Assembly (NCBI GenBank): GCA_045602025.1
Contig: JAZSAT010000052.1
Span: forward strand, 1-60,891
Reading direction: 5' to 3'
Source of the DNA: RGIG5579 sp045602025
GTDB lineage: Bacteria; Bacillota; Clostridia; Oscillospirales; SIG627
DNA length: 60,891 nt
The notes under the pieces were generated by a model, which saw nothing but the letters and a program-made list of their open reading frames with translations, searched no databases and was not told the origin of the DNA. The position numbers were made by a program, and so were the translations under genes. Of this stretch, positions 39,903 to 49,600 are shown piece after piece; position 1 is the first letter of the stretch, and every line of letters starts with the position of its first letter.

Positions 39903-41714
39903 TTATTCTTCTTTTTCGATCTGGGCGATTTGAAGATTTGCTTTTTTGATCCTCTCGTACCCTTCGGGGGAGAATTTGGGTTTTCTGCCGTAGGAGAAGA
40001 GGCCGTTTTGCTCCTGCTCAATATCGGTCAGCTGGGTGTAGCAGAAGCCGCAGATGCGGGGGTGCTCCAGCATGACTCGGATCCTGCCCTCGTATCTTAA
40101 AATGAAATCCTCCTCATCTACGGGAGGCTTGCCGTAGCCCCAGCCCTGTTTTGCATCCTCATCGGGGGAGGGGAAGAAGGTGCCGCCTACCTCGCTGAGC
40201 CAATAAGGCTGACCCTCGTATTTGTCCTTCTTTGTATAACCGGGGGCATCGCCGCGGTAGTTGGTCATTGCCACATGATGGGCGTTGGGGTCACATCTCA
40301 TATTTTCAAGGGACATTGCCATGGTTGCGGGCTGCTGACAGTATTCATGCACATCGTACATATCGGTTTTCACATGGACACCGCCGCTTGCTTCAATGAC
40401 GGGACGGTAGGGATCCAGAAGCTTTGTGAGATCATAGAACATTTTTTCGATTTCAAGGTCAAGCTCTATTCTGTGATAGGTCTCGTTAAAGCACATCCAG
40501 CCGATCACCGAGGGGTGGTTATAATACTGCTTGACAAATTCCAGCCATTCGGGGAGAAGATCGTAAAGGCTTTGAGGCCCGCCCATATAGGGAATGCTGG
40601 AATATTCGCCCCAGACGATATACCCGAGCATATCTGCCCAGTAAAGGGACCTTTCCTCAAAGACGCGGCGGTGAAATCTGGCACCGTTGAAGCCGATCTC
40701 CATGGCCATCTCAATATCCCGACGAAGCACATCGTCGTGGGGGGCGGTGTAGATGCCCTCCTTGTGGAAGCCCTGATCCAGGATCGTTCTCATAAATACA
40801 GGCTTTTCATTGATGGTCAGTGCCGTTTTGGAAAGGGAAACATCCCGAAGAGCAAAATAGGTTTCTACCGTATCGATCTCGTTTCCGTCTTTGTCAACAA
40901 GCGTAAGGGTCAGATCATAGATCTCGGGTGCGCCCGGGTTCCACAGGTGCTTTTCTGTTACCTTTAAAAGGGCGTTTGCCTGACCGAAGGAGATGCCCCC
41001 TTCGCAGCTGCCCACTTTTTTACCCTTGTAGGATGCTGTCAGGAGAACCTTGTCGGTTTCTGCGGCGTTTTCCACAGCGATGCGGATATCCAGGGTCCCA
41101 TCCTTGGCGTGGGGGGTCATATCTGCCTTTTTCAGATACCGATCGGGCACAAATTCCAGCCAAACGGTCTGATAGATGCCTGTTGTTCTCTTGTAGCTTG
41201 TGGAGGCAGAGCCGTAATTGATGCACTGCTTGCCGAAGGGCTGACGAAGAGAGCGCATATCGTCGATGACGCCCACAACAATGGTATTGTCTCCCTCCTG
41301 TAAGGCGGAGGTAATATCCATTTCAAAGGCACAAAAGCCGCCCTTGTGGCTTCCGCAAAGGATGCCGTTGACCCAAACCTTGGTTTTGTAATCCACCGCG
41401 CCGAAGTGAAGGAGGGTGCGGCCCTTGGGAAGGGGAGATAGGTTTACGGTCTTGCGGTACCAGGCCGCGATGATAAAGTCTGTGTGGCCGATACCGGAAA
41501 GGGTGCTTTCGGGGCAGAAGGGGACGGTAATGGTAAGAGGGAACTGGCCGTCCTTGTACATCTTCCGCGCTTCGCCGCTGTTGCCCCAGTCAAAGGCAAA
41601 TTCCCATTGGCCGTTTAAACACCACCAATTGTCTCTGACCCATTGGGGGCGGGGATAGTCGGTTCGGGGCATATTTTCCTTGGCATTTAAGAGTGTTGTG
41701 CGAATTTCTTTCAT
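39903..41714 (-). CDS. Glycoside hydrolase family 2 enzyme
   Basis: A 603-residue beta-galactosidase/glucuronidase-type hydrolase without signal peptide, hence probably cytoplasmic. The N-terminal sugar-binding jelly roll (RPQWVRDNWWCLNGQWEF, VPFCPE) is followed by an immunoglobulin-like domain and the TIM barrel. The acid/base is Glu411 in MCFNETYH; the nucleophile is probably Glu508 in WLSEVGGT, a normal GH2 spacing. Substrate is not predictable from this. The start is ATG 41714 with AAGGAG ahead; the longer frame covers the divergent promoter. It is divergent from the AraC gene, which probably controls it. Confidence 0.88.
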   Translation of the reverse strand: MKEIRTTLLNAKENMPRTDYPRPQWVRDNWWCLNGQWEFAFDWGNSGEARKMYKDGQFPLTITVPFCPESTLSGIGHTDFIIAAWYRKTVNLSPLPKGRTLLHFGAVDYKTKVWVNGILCGSHKGGFCAFEMDITSALQEGDNTIVVGVIDDMRSLRQPFGKQCINYGSASTSYKRTTGIYQTVWLEFVPDRYLKKADMTPHAKDGTLDIRIAVENAAETDKVLLTASYKGKKVGSCEGGISFGQANALLKVTEKHLWNPGAPEIYDLTLTLVDKDGNEIDTVETYFALRDVSLSKTALTINEKPVFMRTILDQGFHKEGIYTAPHDDVLRRDIEMAMEIGFNGARFHRRVFEERSLYWADMLGYIVWGEYSSIPYMGGPQSLYDLLPEWLEFVKQYYNHPSVIGWMCFNETYHRIELDLEIEKMFYDLTKLLDPYRPVIEASGGVHVKTDMYDVHEYCQQPATMAMSLENMRCDPNAHHVAMTNYRGDAPGYTKKDKYEGQPYWLSEVGGTFFPSPDEDAKQGWGYGKPPVDEEDFILRYEGRIRVMLEHPRICGFCYTQLTDIEQEQNGLFSYGRKPKFSPEGYERIKKANLQIAQIEKEE

Positions 41715-41729
41715 AAAAAAGCGGTCTCC

Positions 41730-41758
41730 TTGACAAGCGTTTCTGATTATATTATAAT
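41730..41758 (+). promoter_or_regulatory. Consensus promoter for the AraC-type gene
   Basis: TTGACA at 41730-41735, 17-base spacer, TATAAT at 41753-41758, in the 99-base region shared with the divergent GH2 gene. Confidence 0.85.
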
Positions 41759-41813
41759 AAGTCGGAGGCCCCATTTAAAGTTGCAATTTAATTTTTTAAG
41801 TGAGGAAAATAAT

Positions 41814-42611
41814 TTGAAAGAGCTTTTGCATGTTTTTATGCCCGAGGTGCGCCGCACACCCTTTTACATTTCTCTTGCCGGCATGACCTTTCCGGATGAA
41901 GCCTACCGTGTTTTGCGGGACAGTTCGCCTGTGGCGGTACTGGAATATGTTGTAAGCGGAAGCGGATATGTAGAGATCGATGGGAAAATGTGCGAGGTAG
42001 GAGAGGGAATGATCTATTTTCTTCCTGCGGGCGTGAAGCAGCATTACTGTGCGGATAAATCAAATCCCTTTACCAAGATCTTTATGAATATAGCGGGGAA
42101 AATGGCCACTTACCTGCCGGGCCTTTACAAGCTGGAAGGGAAGAATATTTTCGACGGAAAAGAGCTAAAGGGGCTTTTTGCAAAAATTCCCGAGATCCTG
42201 GGTTCGGATATGACAGAAGAAAACATGCAGTCCGCCCTCCAGGGACTTTTGATCCAGATCCTGGCAAGGCTTTGTCTGGCAGGCAGTCATAAGGAGCAGA
42301 ACGACGAGGCCTTTTTGCTGAAAAATTACATTGACCGCAATCTTGACAGGCAGGTGTCGGGGAAGGAATTGGCAAAGGTCATTTTCCGATCTCCCGATTA
42401 CTGTCAGAAATTGTTTAAGAAGGAATACGGGGTCACGCCTTATGCCTATCAGCTGGAAAGAAAAATGACCCGCGCAAAGATGCTTCTTGCCAACACCCAG
42501 ATGTCCGTAGGGGAGATCGGAGCATCTCTCGGATATACGGATCTGCACTATTTTTCCAATATATTTGAGGCAAAATGCGGCATGAGACCCACGGCATACC
42601 GAAAAAAGTAA
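41814..42611 (+). CDS. AraC-family transcriptional regulator
   Basis: A 265-residue regulator with an N-terminal cupin-like sensing domain (VLEYVVSGSGYVEIDGKM, GEGMIYFLPAGVKQHY) and a C-terminal pair of helix-turn-helix motifs. The latter run from LKNYIDRNLDRQVSGKELAK to ASLGYTDLHYFSNIFEAKCG with the MRPTAYRKK end. The layout is that of carbohydrate-responsive activators, and it is divergent from a GH2 gene. TTG 41814 is preferred: TGAGGA lies seven bases ahead and the promoter ends upstream, whereas the longer frame would begin inside the promoter. Confidence 0.88.
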   Translation: MKELLHVFMPEVRRTPFYISLAGMTFPDEAYRVLRDSSPVAVLEYVVSGSGYVEIDGKMCEVGEGMIYFLPAGVKQHYCADKSNPFTKIFMNIAGKMATYLPGLYKLEGKNIFDGKELKGLFAKIPEILGSDMTEENMQSALQGLLIQILARLCLAGSHKEQNDEAFLLKNYIDRNLDRQVSGKELAKVIFRSPDYCQKLFKKEYGVTPYAYQLERKMTRAKMLLANTQMSVGEIGASLGYTDLHYFSNIFEAKCGMRPTAYRKK

Positions 42612-42756
42612 TGCTTCGGCTTGCAAGAGAAGATCAGAAAAAATCACCGAAAAGGAGGAAGAGGAAAGAATTGACAAAAAAGTGACATTTTGACTGTCGG
42701 CTTTGATTCAACGGACTCTTCTATTTTTTCTTTGAAGGAACAGTAATTTTACGGAG

Positions 42757-43479
42757 GTGGTTTTTATTAAACTGCAAAAAAATTTGTATTTGTCTTTGTT
42801 TGTTTTAACATTGATCCTGACATTTATTACCGTGATCGTATCGGTCAGCGGTACCTCGGGCACAGAGGAAAGTCTTTTCCGCTCTCCCTGGATGGTATTT
42901 GTTTTCGCGGCCTATGTAATGATCCAGATCATTTGTCTGTTTTCCATAAAGCCGAAATTTACCTTATACCGTGCCGGCTTTTACGCTATGCACATCGGTC
43001 TTGTGCTGTTTCTCACCGGATGCTTTGTTTATTACATTTCCGGGGATATGATCCATGTTTCGGTGCCCATCGATCCCGATGCTATGTATAATGAGATCCG
43101 TCGGGATACGGTGGAGGAGGGGGAAAGCCCCACCAAGCGGCTTGATTTTTACCTGGGCGTTTCGGATTTTAAGGTAGAAAGATACGAGGCGGAGGAAGGC
43201 GAGGCTGCGGTAGACAAATACTACGAGGCGACCCTTCGCATTATGCCTGAGGGCAGCCGCGAGATCGAGGAGCATGCACTGATCGTCAACGGTACCCATC
43301 GGGAAAGCGGCTGGAAGATCTATCTGATGAATTATGACCGTATGGGACAGAGCGCGGTACAGCTGATGCTGAAATATGACCCGGGAGAATACATTTCCCT
43401 TGCGGGCATCTGGCTTGCCATCGGGGGCAGTGTTGTTATGTGCCTTCTTCGGAAAAGAGAGGCAGGTGATGCTGCATGA
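42757..43479 (+). CDS. resB: Cytochrome c biogenesis protein ResB, short form
   Basis: At most 240 residues; Bacillus ResB has about 540. Three transmembrane helices are visible (about 10-30, 45-63, 75-95), then an external domain (about 98-215) and a final helix (about 215-232). ALKYDPGEY-like (LKYDPGEYISLAGIWLAIGG) and the RAGFYAMHIGLVLFLTG segment match the ResB end domains. With CcsA it moves haem out and ligates it to CxxCH cysteines. GTG 42757 is the first standard start, but it lies within the Shine-Dalgarno GGAGGTGG; ATT 42766, six bases after it, may be the true start. It overlaps ccsA by 4 bases. Confidence 0.8.
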   Translation: MVFIKLQKNLYLSLFVLTLILTFITVIVSVSGTSGTEESLFRSPWMVFVFAAYVMIQIICLFSIKPKFTLYRAGFYAMHIGLVLFLTGCFVYYISGDMIHVSVPIDPDAMYNEIRRDTVEEGESPTKRLDFYLGVSDFKVERYEAEEGEAAVDKYYEATLRIMPEGSREIEEHALIVNGTHRESGWKIYLMNYDRMGQSAVQLMLKYDPGEYISLAGIWLAIGGSVVMCLLRKREAGDAA

Positions 43480-44246
43480 GTACCACGGCTGTTTTTTACA
43501 TTGCGGTAGCTTCGGTGGCTCTTTATGTTCTGGCGGCAGTTTTCACTTCCGTCAAAAAGACAGAAAAGATCGGCTATCTTCTTTGGGGACTTGCCTTCCT
43601 TGGTAACCTTGTTATGGTTGCCAACAACTGGATCATCAACGGGTATGTGCCCTTTGTCAGCATGTATCAGGTGATGACCTTTATCTCCATGTGCTTCGGG
43701 CCTGTGTATGTGTATATGCGCGCTTATCATAAAAGCGGCTGGATGGCACCTTACTTCTGTATTATGCCCGGGGTCTTTATGACAGGGGTCCTGTTTATGG
43801 GCATCGGCTCCGTGTGGCACCAGCCTCCTGCTTTGCAGTCCGTATGGTTCGTGCCCCATATTTTAGCCTATATGCTCTCTTATTCCTTGATCTCGGTGGC
43901 ATTTATTCTTGCAGTGGTAAGCTATTTTGATAAAAAGAACGGGGTGCGGCTGGAAAAGGGCATTTACGATCTTGTCTGCACGGCCTTTCCCTTTATGACC
44001 ATGGCCATGTTCTTCGGTGCTATTTGGGCAAATGAGGTGTGGGGCAATTTCTGGTCCTTTGATGCCAAGGAAAACTGGGCACTTCTAACCTTCTTGATGT
44101 ATACCATTTATCTGCATTTTCGCAGGCACAAGAGCCTGAAAAAGTATGCAAAGATCTTTGTGATCTTAGGCTTTATCTGCATGCTCGTTACCATGCTCGG
44201 TGTGAATATGATGGGAGGCTCCTCTCAGCACGCCTATTCCATGTAA
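43476..44246 (+). CDS. ccsA: Cytochrome c assembly protein CcsA/ResC
   Basis: A 256-residue membrane protein with about eight helices, the haem-handling half of System II cytochrome c synthase. The tryptophan-rich haem-binding WWD-type segment is WGNFWSFDAKENWALLTF near residues 188-205 (WGxYWxWDPKE in most relatives), with conserved His residues on either side (ILAYMLSYSLIS, YLHFRRHK). Its ATG overlaps resB. Finding resB-ccsA just before two genes with CxxCH motifs strongly suggests these proteins are its clients. Confidence 0.9.
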   Translation: MSTTAVFYIAVASVALYVLAAVFTSVKKTEKIGYLLWGLAFLGNLVMVANNWIINGYVPFVSMYQVMTFISMCFGPVYVYMRAYHKSGWMAPYFCIMPGVFMTGVLFMGIGSVWHQPPALQSVWFVPHILAYMLSYSLISVAFILAVVSYFDKKNGVRLEKGIYDLVCTAFPFMTMAMFFGAIWANEVWGNFWSFDAKENWALLTFLMYTIYLHFRRHKSLKKYAKIFVILGFICMLVTMLGVNMMGGSSQHAYSM

Positions 44247-44278
44247 AAGTGAAAAAACGATCGATACGGTCGACAAAC

Positions 44279-44309
44279 AAGTGAGGAAATTATTTTCCTC
44301 ACTTTTTTT
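44279..44309 (+). terminator. Terminator after resB-ccsA
   Basis: AAGTGAGGAAA at 44279-44289 pairs with TTTTCCTCACTT, followed by a T-run. The cytochrome genes downstream are therefore a separate transcript; a TATAAT at 44346-44351 with a poor -35 is the best promoter candidate for them. Confidence 0.8.
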
Positions 44310-44417
44310 ATTGGAATAAGCCTTTTTATGAAGAAAATTGCCTGTTATAATACAATTGAGAATGGAGTATTATCCGAAAGTTTTTCGTTACGATATGCAC
44401 CAAATTAAGGAGGGAAT

Positions 44418-46646
44418 ATGATGAAAAAACTTTCTAAAAAGACATCTGCGATCCTGATCGCGGCATTTTGCGCCGTGTTCTTTTTGGGGATCATGGGTGT
44501 TATGGCTGCCACAGGAAAGATCGCTTTGCCGAATCTGTTTTCTGCGGGAGCTGACAGTGAGGAGCAGGTGGCTTCCGCTTATGCCGAAACAACCCCTGCA
44601 GAAGCTTATACTTCTGTAACGGATGTGGTGGCGAAGGGCGATGTGATCTATGCTGCCGATAAAACAGGAAAGAAAGTATATAAGGTAGACAAGAACGGAA
44701 ATGTTCTTGCCTTTTACCAGGCAGATGACCAGGTAAACGGCGTTGCGCTTTCCGGGGATAAGGTCTATGTTTTGCAGGGCGTTTCTGCGGGCAAGGTCAT
44801 CACCCTGGACGGCGATCTGAAAAAGGCCGCTTCCGTTGAAGTGGGTCACACCCCCTCTGCGATGGTCATCTCAGGCGATAAGGCCTATGTTGCCAACCGT
44901 TTTGACAACAGCGTGTCCGTGCTGGATCTTGCCGGGGGCAAGGTGATCTCAAGCATTGCCATTGACGGTAGAGAGGCCATTGATATGGCACTGGCAGGGA
45001 AGAAGCTTTATGTTGCCTGTCACTTGCCTGAGGAGGGAGCTTCTTCCGATGTGATCTCCGCCAATGTAGCAGTGATCGATACCGAAAAGGATCAGGTAAC
45101 GAAGACCATTCCGCTGGTGAACGGAGCCGGCGGTGTGAAGGGCATTGCTGCCTCTCCCGACGGAGCGAATGTATATGTATCTCATATCGTTGCCCGTTAT
45201 GCATATCCTACCACACAGCTGGACCGCGGCTGGATCAATACCAACGGCTTTTCTGCCATTGATACTGCTACGGATACTGCCGTCGCGATGCTTCTTGACG
45301 AAGTAGAGGAGGGCGCGTCCAACCCCTGGGGCGTATGTGTCAGCGAAAACGGCAAGTACCTGGTTGTTGCCATTTCCGGCACCGATGAGGTCATGGTGGT
45401 GGATATTGCCAAGATGAACGCTAAGATCCGTGCCGTCAAAGAGGGCAAGGGTGTGGTTAAAAGCCTTGACGCCATTGTGGACTACCTTCCCTTCCTGGAT
45501 GATTGCCGTACCCGCCTTGACCTGAGCGGAAAGGGTGCGCGTGCAGTTACGATAGAAAACAATGTAGCATACATCGGCCAGTATTTTACCGGTGATATTG
45601 CTATGGTAAATTTAAGCACCAACACCACCGGAACCATTGCATTTTTGGAGCAGCCCGCAAATGACGATGTCCGTATGGGCGAGATCCTCTTTGCTGATGC
45701 AAATCTCTGCTACCAGAAATGGGAAAGCTGTCTCAGCTGTCATCCCGATGCTTTGGCAGACGGCTTTAACTGGGACAACCTGAACGACGGTCTCGGCAAC
45801 CCCAAGAGCGCGAAGAGCCTTCTTTACTCTCACCGTACGCCTCCCGTTATGTCCACCGGTATCCGTGCTAGTGCTGAGATCGCGGTAAGAGCCGGTATGA
45901 AGTTCATTCAGTTCAATGTGCTGGAAGAGGAAAAGATGGTGCAGATCGATGCTTATCTGAAGTCCCTTCAGCCCGTGCAGAGCCCATATCTTAATACCGA
46001 CGGTACGCTGACCGAGTCGGCAACGCGCGGCAAGGCTCTCTTTGAAGAAAAGGGCTGTGCTACCTGTCACCCCGCACCTCTTTACACAGATCTGAAGACC
46101 CATCACTCCACCCTGACCGAAACGGCCACCAACTGGGAAAAGCGTGATATGGATACGCCCACGCTCGTAGAGGTATGGCGCACCGGTCCCTGGGGCTACG
46201 ACGGAAGATTTGCCACCATGGAGGAGGCTGTCAGATATTATACCAAGGGTCTTGACCTGACCGAAGAAAATATCACCGATCTTTCAAACTTCGTTATGTC
46301 CATCGGCGACGAGGGCGAGGATTACGGTGTAGAACAGGTGAAGGTAAAAGGGGATAGCGAAGCCATCTGCAAATTGACCCCCGGCGGCAAGGTTACCTCT
46401 ATCACCGTTCGCCGTCAACAGGAGACAGCGGATGAAAATGTTACCGTAAAGATTACCCTGACCGATGCTAAGGGTGAAACCGTTAAATCTCAGGAGACGG
46501 CTCTTGAAAATGTTTCCTTTAATAATATAAGAGAGATCACCCTTGACGGCTTTGAGATTCCCCAAGAGGCAGGCTCTTGCCTTACCGTTACCGTAAAGGA
46601 TGCAAACGGTAAGGATGTAGCAACGCCTTACACGCTGAAAAATTAA
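44418..46646 (+). CDS. Exported beta-propeller plus di-haem peroxidase-like cytochrome
   Basis: A 742-residue protein. A signal peptide or anchor (SKKTSAILIAAFCAVFFLGI) leads to a YVTN-type beta-propeller (about 60-415; repeated VYAADKTGKKVYKVDK-like blades). A di-haem domain follows, with CLSCH at 438 and CATCH at 547. The spacing and the following DTPTLVEVWRTG and DGRFATMEEAV resemble bacterial cytochrome c peroxidase/MauG. Tyr594 stands where that family usually has His (YFHDG to WGYDG). A short beta-sandwich (about 640-742) ends it. It is probably an extracytoplasmic electron carrier or oxidant-handling enzyme. ATG 44421 has better spacing to AAGGAGG than 44418. Confidence 0.85.
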   Translation: MMKKLSKKTSAILIAAFCAVFFLGIMGVMAATGKIALPNLFSAGADSEEQVASAYAETTPAEAYTSVTDVVAKGDVIYAADKTGKKVYKVDKNGNVLAFYQADDQVNGVALSGDKVYVLQGVSAGKVITLDGDLKKAASVEVGHTPSAMVISGDKAYVANRFDNSVSVLDLAGGKVISSIAIDGREAIDMALAGKKLYVACHLPEEGASSDVISANVAVIDTEKDQVTKTIPLVNGAGGVKGIAASPDGANVYVSHIVARYAYPTTQLDRGWINTNGFSAIDTATDTAVAMLLDEVEEGASNPWGVCVSENGKYLVVAISGTDEVMVVDIAKMNAKIRAVKEGKGVVKSLDAIVDYLPFLDDCRTRLDLSGKGARAVTIENNVAYIGQYFTGDIAMVNLSTNTTGTIAFLEQPANDDVRMGEILFADANLCYQKWESCLSCHPDALADGFNWDNLNDGLGNPKSAKSLLYSHRTPPVMSTGIRASAEIAVRAGMKFIQFNVLEEEKMVQIDAYLKSLQPVQSPYLNTDGTLTESATRGKALFEEKGCATCHPAPLYTDLKTHHSTLTETATNWEKRDMDTPTLVEVWRTGPWGYDGRFATMEEAVRYYTKGLDLTEENITDLSNFVMSIGDEGEDYGVEQVKVKGDSEAICKLTPGGKVTSITVRRQQETADENVTVKITLTDAKGETVKSQETALENVSFNNIREITLDGFEIPQEAGSCLTVTVKDANGKDVATPYTLKN

Positions 46647-46661
46647 GGAGGTGTAGAGAAA

Positions 46662-49600
46662 ATGAAAAAACTGATTGCAATTGTTTTAACCATCGCTTTA
46701 CTCCTTCCTTGTTTATCCTTTCTTCCCGCGATCCCCGTTTTTGCGGCCGTGGGCGATGTGACCACAGGTACACTGAAATCCTCTTCACTTCTTGATGATC
46801 TGATGGATCAGTATACCTCCTTTATTGTGGTAAAGCATAAGCAGCTTGGCGGTTCCCATTATGCCTACACCGAGGCGGTTTCCGATACCTACGATTCCGG
46901 TGCGCCCAACGGTGAGGAGACAACTATGTTCCGCCCCGGCTCTCAAATGGTTCTGGTAGAACTTGAGAAAAACGGCGATTCGGTTACCCGTACCGAAACG
47001 GTCCTTCTGGAATCCGAGACCGGTGTGATCCGTGATCCGGATGTATCTGTTGACGGTACCAAGGTCCTGTTCTCCTGGAAAAAGGAAGAGAAGACCGATG
47101 ATTTCCATTTGTACGAATACGATCTGATCACAAAGAAGACCCGTCAGCTGACCTTTGGTCTGGGTGTTGCGGATACAGAGCCCAAATACCTTCCCGACGG
47201 CAATATCGTATTCAGCTCCTGCCGTACCATTCAGACGGTAGACTGCTTTAAGGTTCCCGTTTCCAACCTGTATCTTTGCGGCCCGAACGGCGAAAACATC
47301 GTTCGTGTAGGCTACGATCAGGTACACACCACATACCCCACCGTAACGGAGGACGGCCGTGTTCTTTATACCCGCTGGGACTATAACGACCGAAATCAGC
47401 TGTTCGTTCAGGGTGTATTCCAGATGTTCCCCGACGGCACAGGTCAGACTGAGGTATGGGGCAACAATGCAAACTTCCCCACCACCCTTCTGCATACCCG
47501 TCCCGTAAAGGGCGTCAGCGATAAATACCTTTCCATTGCATCCGGCCACCATGTAAGACAGGCAGGTAAGCTTGTGGTTCTGGATACCAGCGTTGGCAGA
47601 AACGATCCCGATGCCGTGACCCTGGTATTCCCCGACGGCTACTACGGCAAGGACGAAAGCGTTGACCACTACGGTGAAAAGGGTCCGCTTTATAAATATC
47701 CCTATTCCATCAGCGAGGATCAGTTCCTGGTTTCTTACGCTCCCGACGGCTGGATCTCCATGAGCAATGCTACTCCCAGTGCGGATTTCAGCATTTATCT
47801 GATGGATATGGACGGAAATAAGGTCAATCTGGTTCCCGGTACGCCTGAGTACCCCGCAAGCCAGATCGTACCTGTTACGACCCGTACGCTCTTTGAAAGA
47901 GCCAGTATGGTAAACTTCTCCGGCAATACCGGTACCTTCTATGTAGGCAATGTTTACGAAGGTGAAGGTATGGAGGGCGTAAAATTCGGTACTGCAAAGT
48001 ACCTGCGTGTGGTTGCGCTGGATTACCGCGCCTTTGCCATCGGTCATTCCGACACCTTCGGTATCGATTCCATGCGCTACGCCACAGGTGATCCCCTTTC
48101 CGCCATTTCTACCGGTAACGGTTCCTGGGATGTAAAGCGCGTTTTGGGTATGGTTCCCATTGAGGCGGACGGTTCTGCGCTCTTCAAGGTCCCCTCCGAA
48201 ACACCTGTTTATTTCCAGGTTCTTGATGCTGAGGGCCAGGTGATCCAGTCCATGCGTAGCTGGTCCACCCTGATGCCCGGCGAGACCTTCTCCTGTGTGG
48301 GCTGTCATGAGGACAAAAACACCGTTCCCCCTGCAGTTTCCACCACGACCATCGCGATGGCCAAGGGCGTTCAGGAGCTTCAGCCCGAGCCCTGGCAGAC
48401 CGGCGAAGGCTACGAGGATTACGATCCTTATGAGGATTCCAGAGGCTTTAGCTATCTGGAAGAGATCCAGCCCATCTTAGATGAGAGCTGTGTGAAGTGC
48501 CACAACAATCAGGCAGAAGCCTTTGATATGACCGATGCCTATACCATGGTGGGTGCGGACACCACCCTGGAAGAGGACGAGGAGGCTGCCGCAGGCGAGA
48601 CCGTTGATGTGATCAAGAACGGCGAGACCTGGGAATACTTCAAGAGCAGCACCTTGACCGATGTAGCGGACGGCTGGAATACTCCCTCCTTTACAGAGGA
48701 ATGGTCCACTGCACAGGCACCCTTCGGTGACCGCGAAACCACAGGTACCAAGTGGAACGACACCACTTATATCTGGATCCGCTATGAATTTGATATTGCC
48801 AACGCCGCTTCTTTCAAGGGTGCAACGGCAATTCTCAACACCTTCTATGACGATTATCCCGAGTTTTACCTGAACGGCAACCTGATCTTCGATCCTGATA
48901 AGTGGGTCGATGCTTACACCACCATCAAGGTAAAGGATGCAGGAAACTATTTGGTAAACGGTAAGAATGTACTTGCTATCCGCTGTCAGAATACCTCCGG
49001 CGGCCGTACCATCGACACCTCTCTTTCCTTTGAAAAAGAAGCTCAAAAGGATACTGTAGAGATCTTCGGTATTCAGGAAGACTGGAAGTATACCGTTGGC
49101 AGCAACAAGGGCGTTGCGCCGAAAAACTGGATGGCAGAAGACTTTAACGATGCATCCTGGATGACCGGCAAAGCAGGCTTCGGTAATACCGGCGGTGCAA
49201 ACACCAACTGGAAGGGCGCAGATACCAGTATCTATATGCGCAAGGAATTTGAGCTGACCGCAGCCCAGATCAGTGCCATTGCCGATATGAAGCTGGTTTT
49301 GGATATCTATTATGATCAGAACCCTCAGGTTTATATCAACGGCGTAAAGGTCTTTTCCAACATCGGCTGGAATAATGGCTATAAGGAATACTCCCTTGCC
49401 CACGATGCGGTAAAGCTTCTGAAGGAAGGCAAAAATGTGATTGCCATGACCTGTGTAGATGTTAATATCTACGGTTACAACACCACCTATCTGGATGCAG
49501 GACTTTTTGCTACCGAAAAGGCTTCCGTTCCCTTCTCTCTGGAAGGCAGAATGATGAACAGCGCCGGTATCGTCAAGGAATTCCCCTTGTCTTACCTGGT

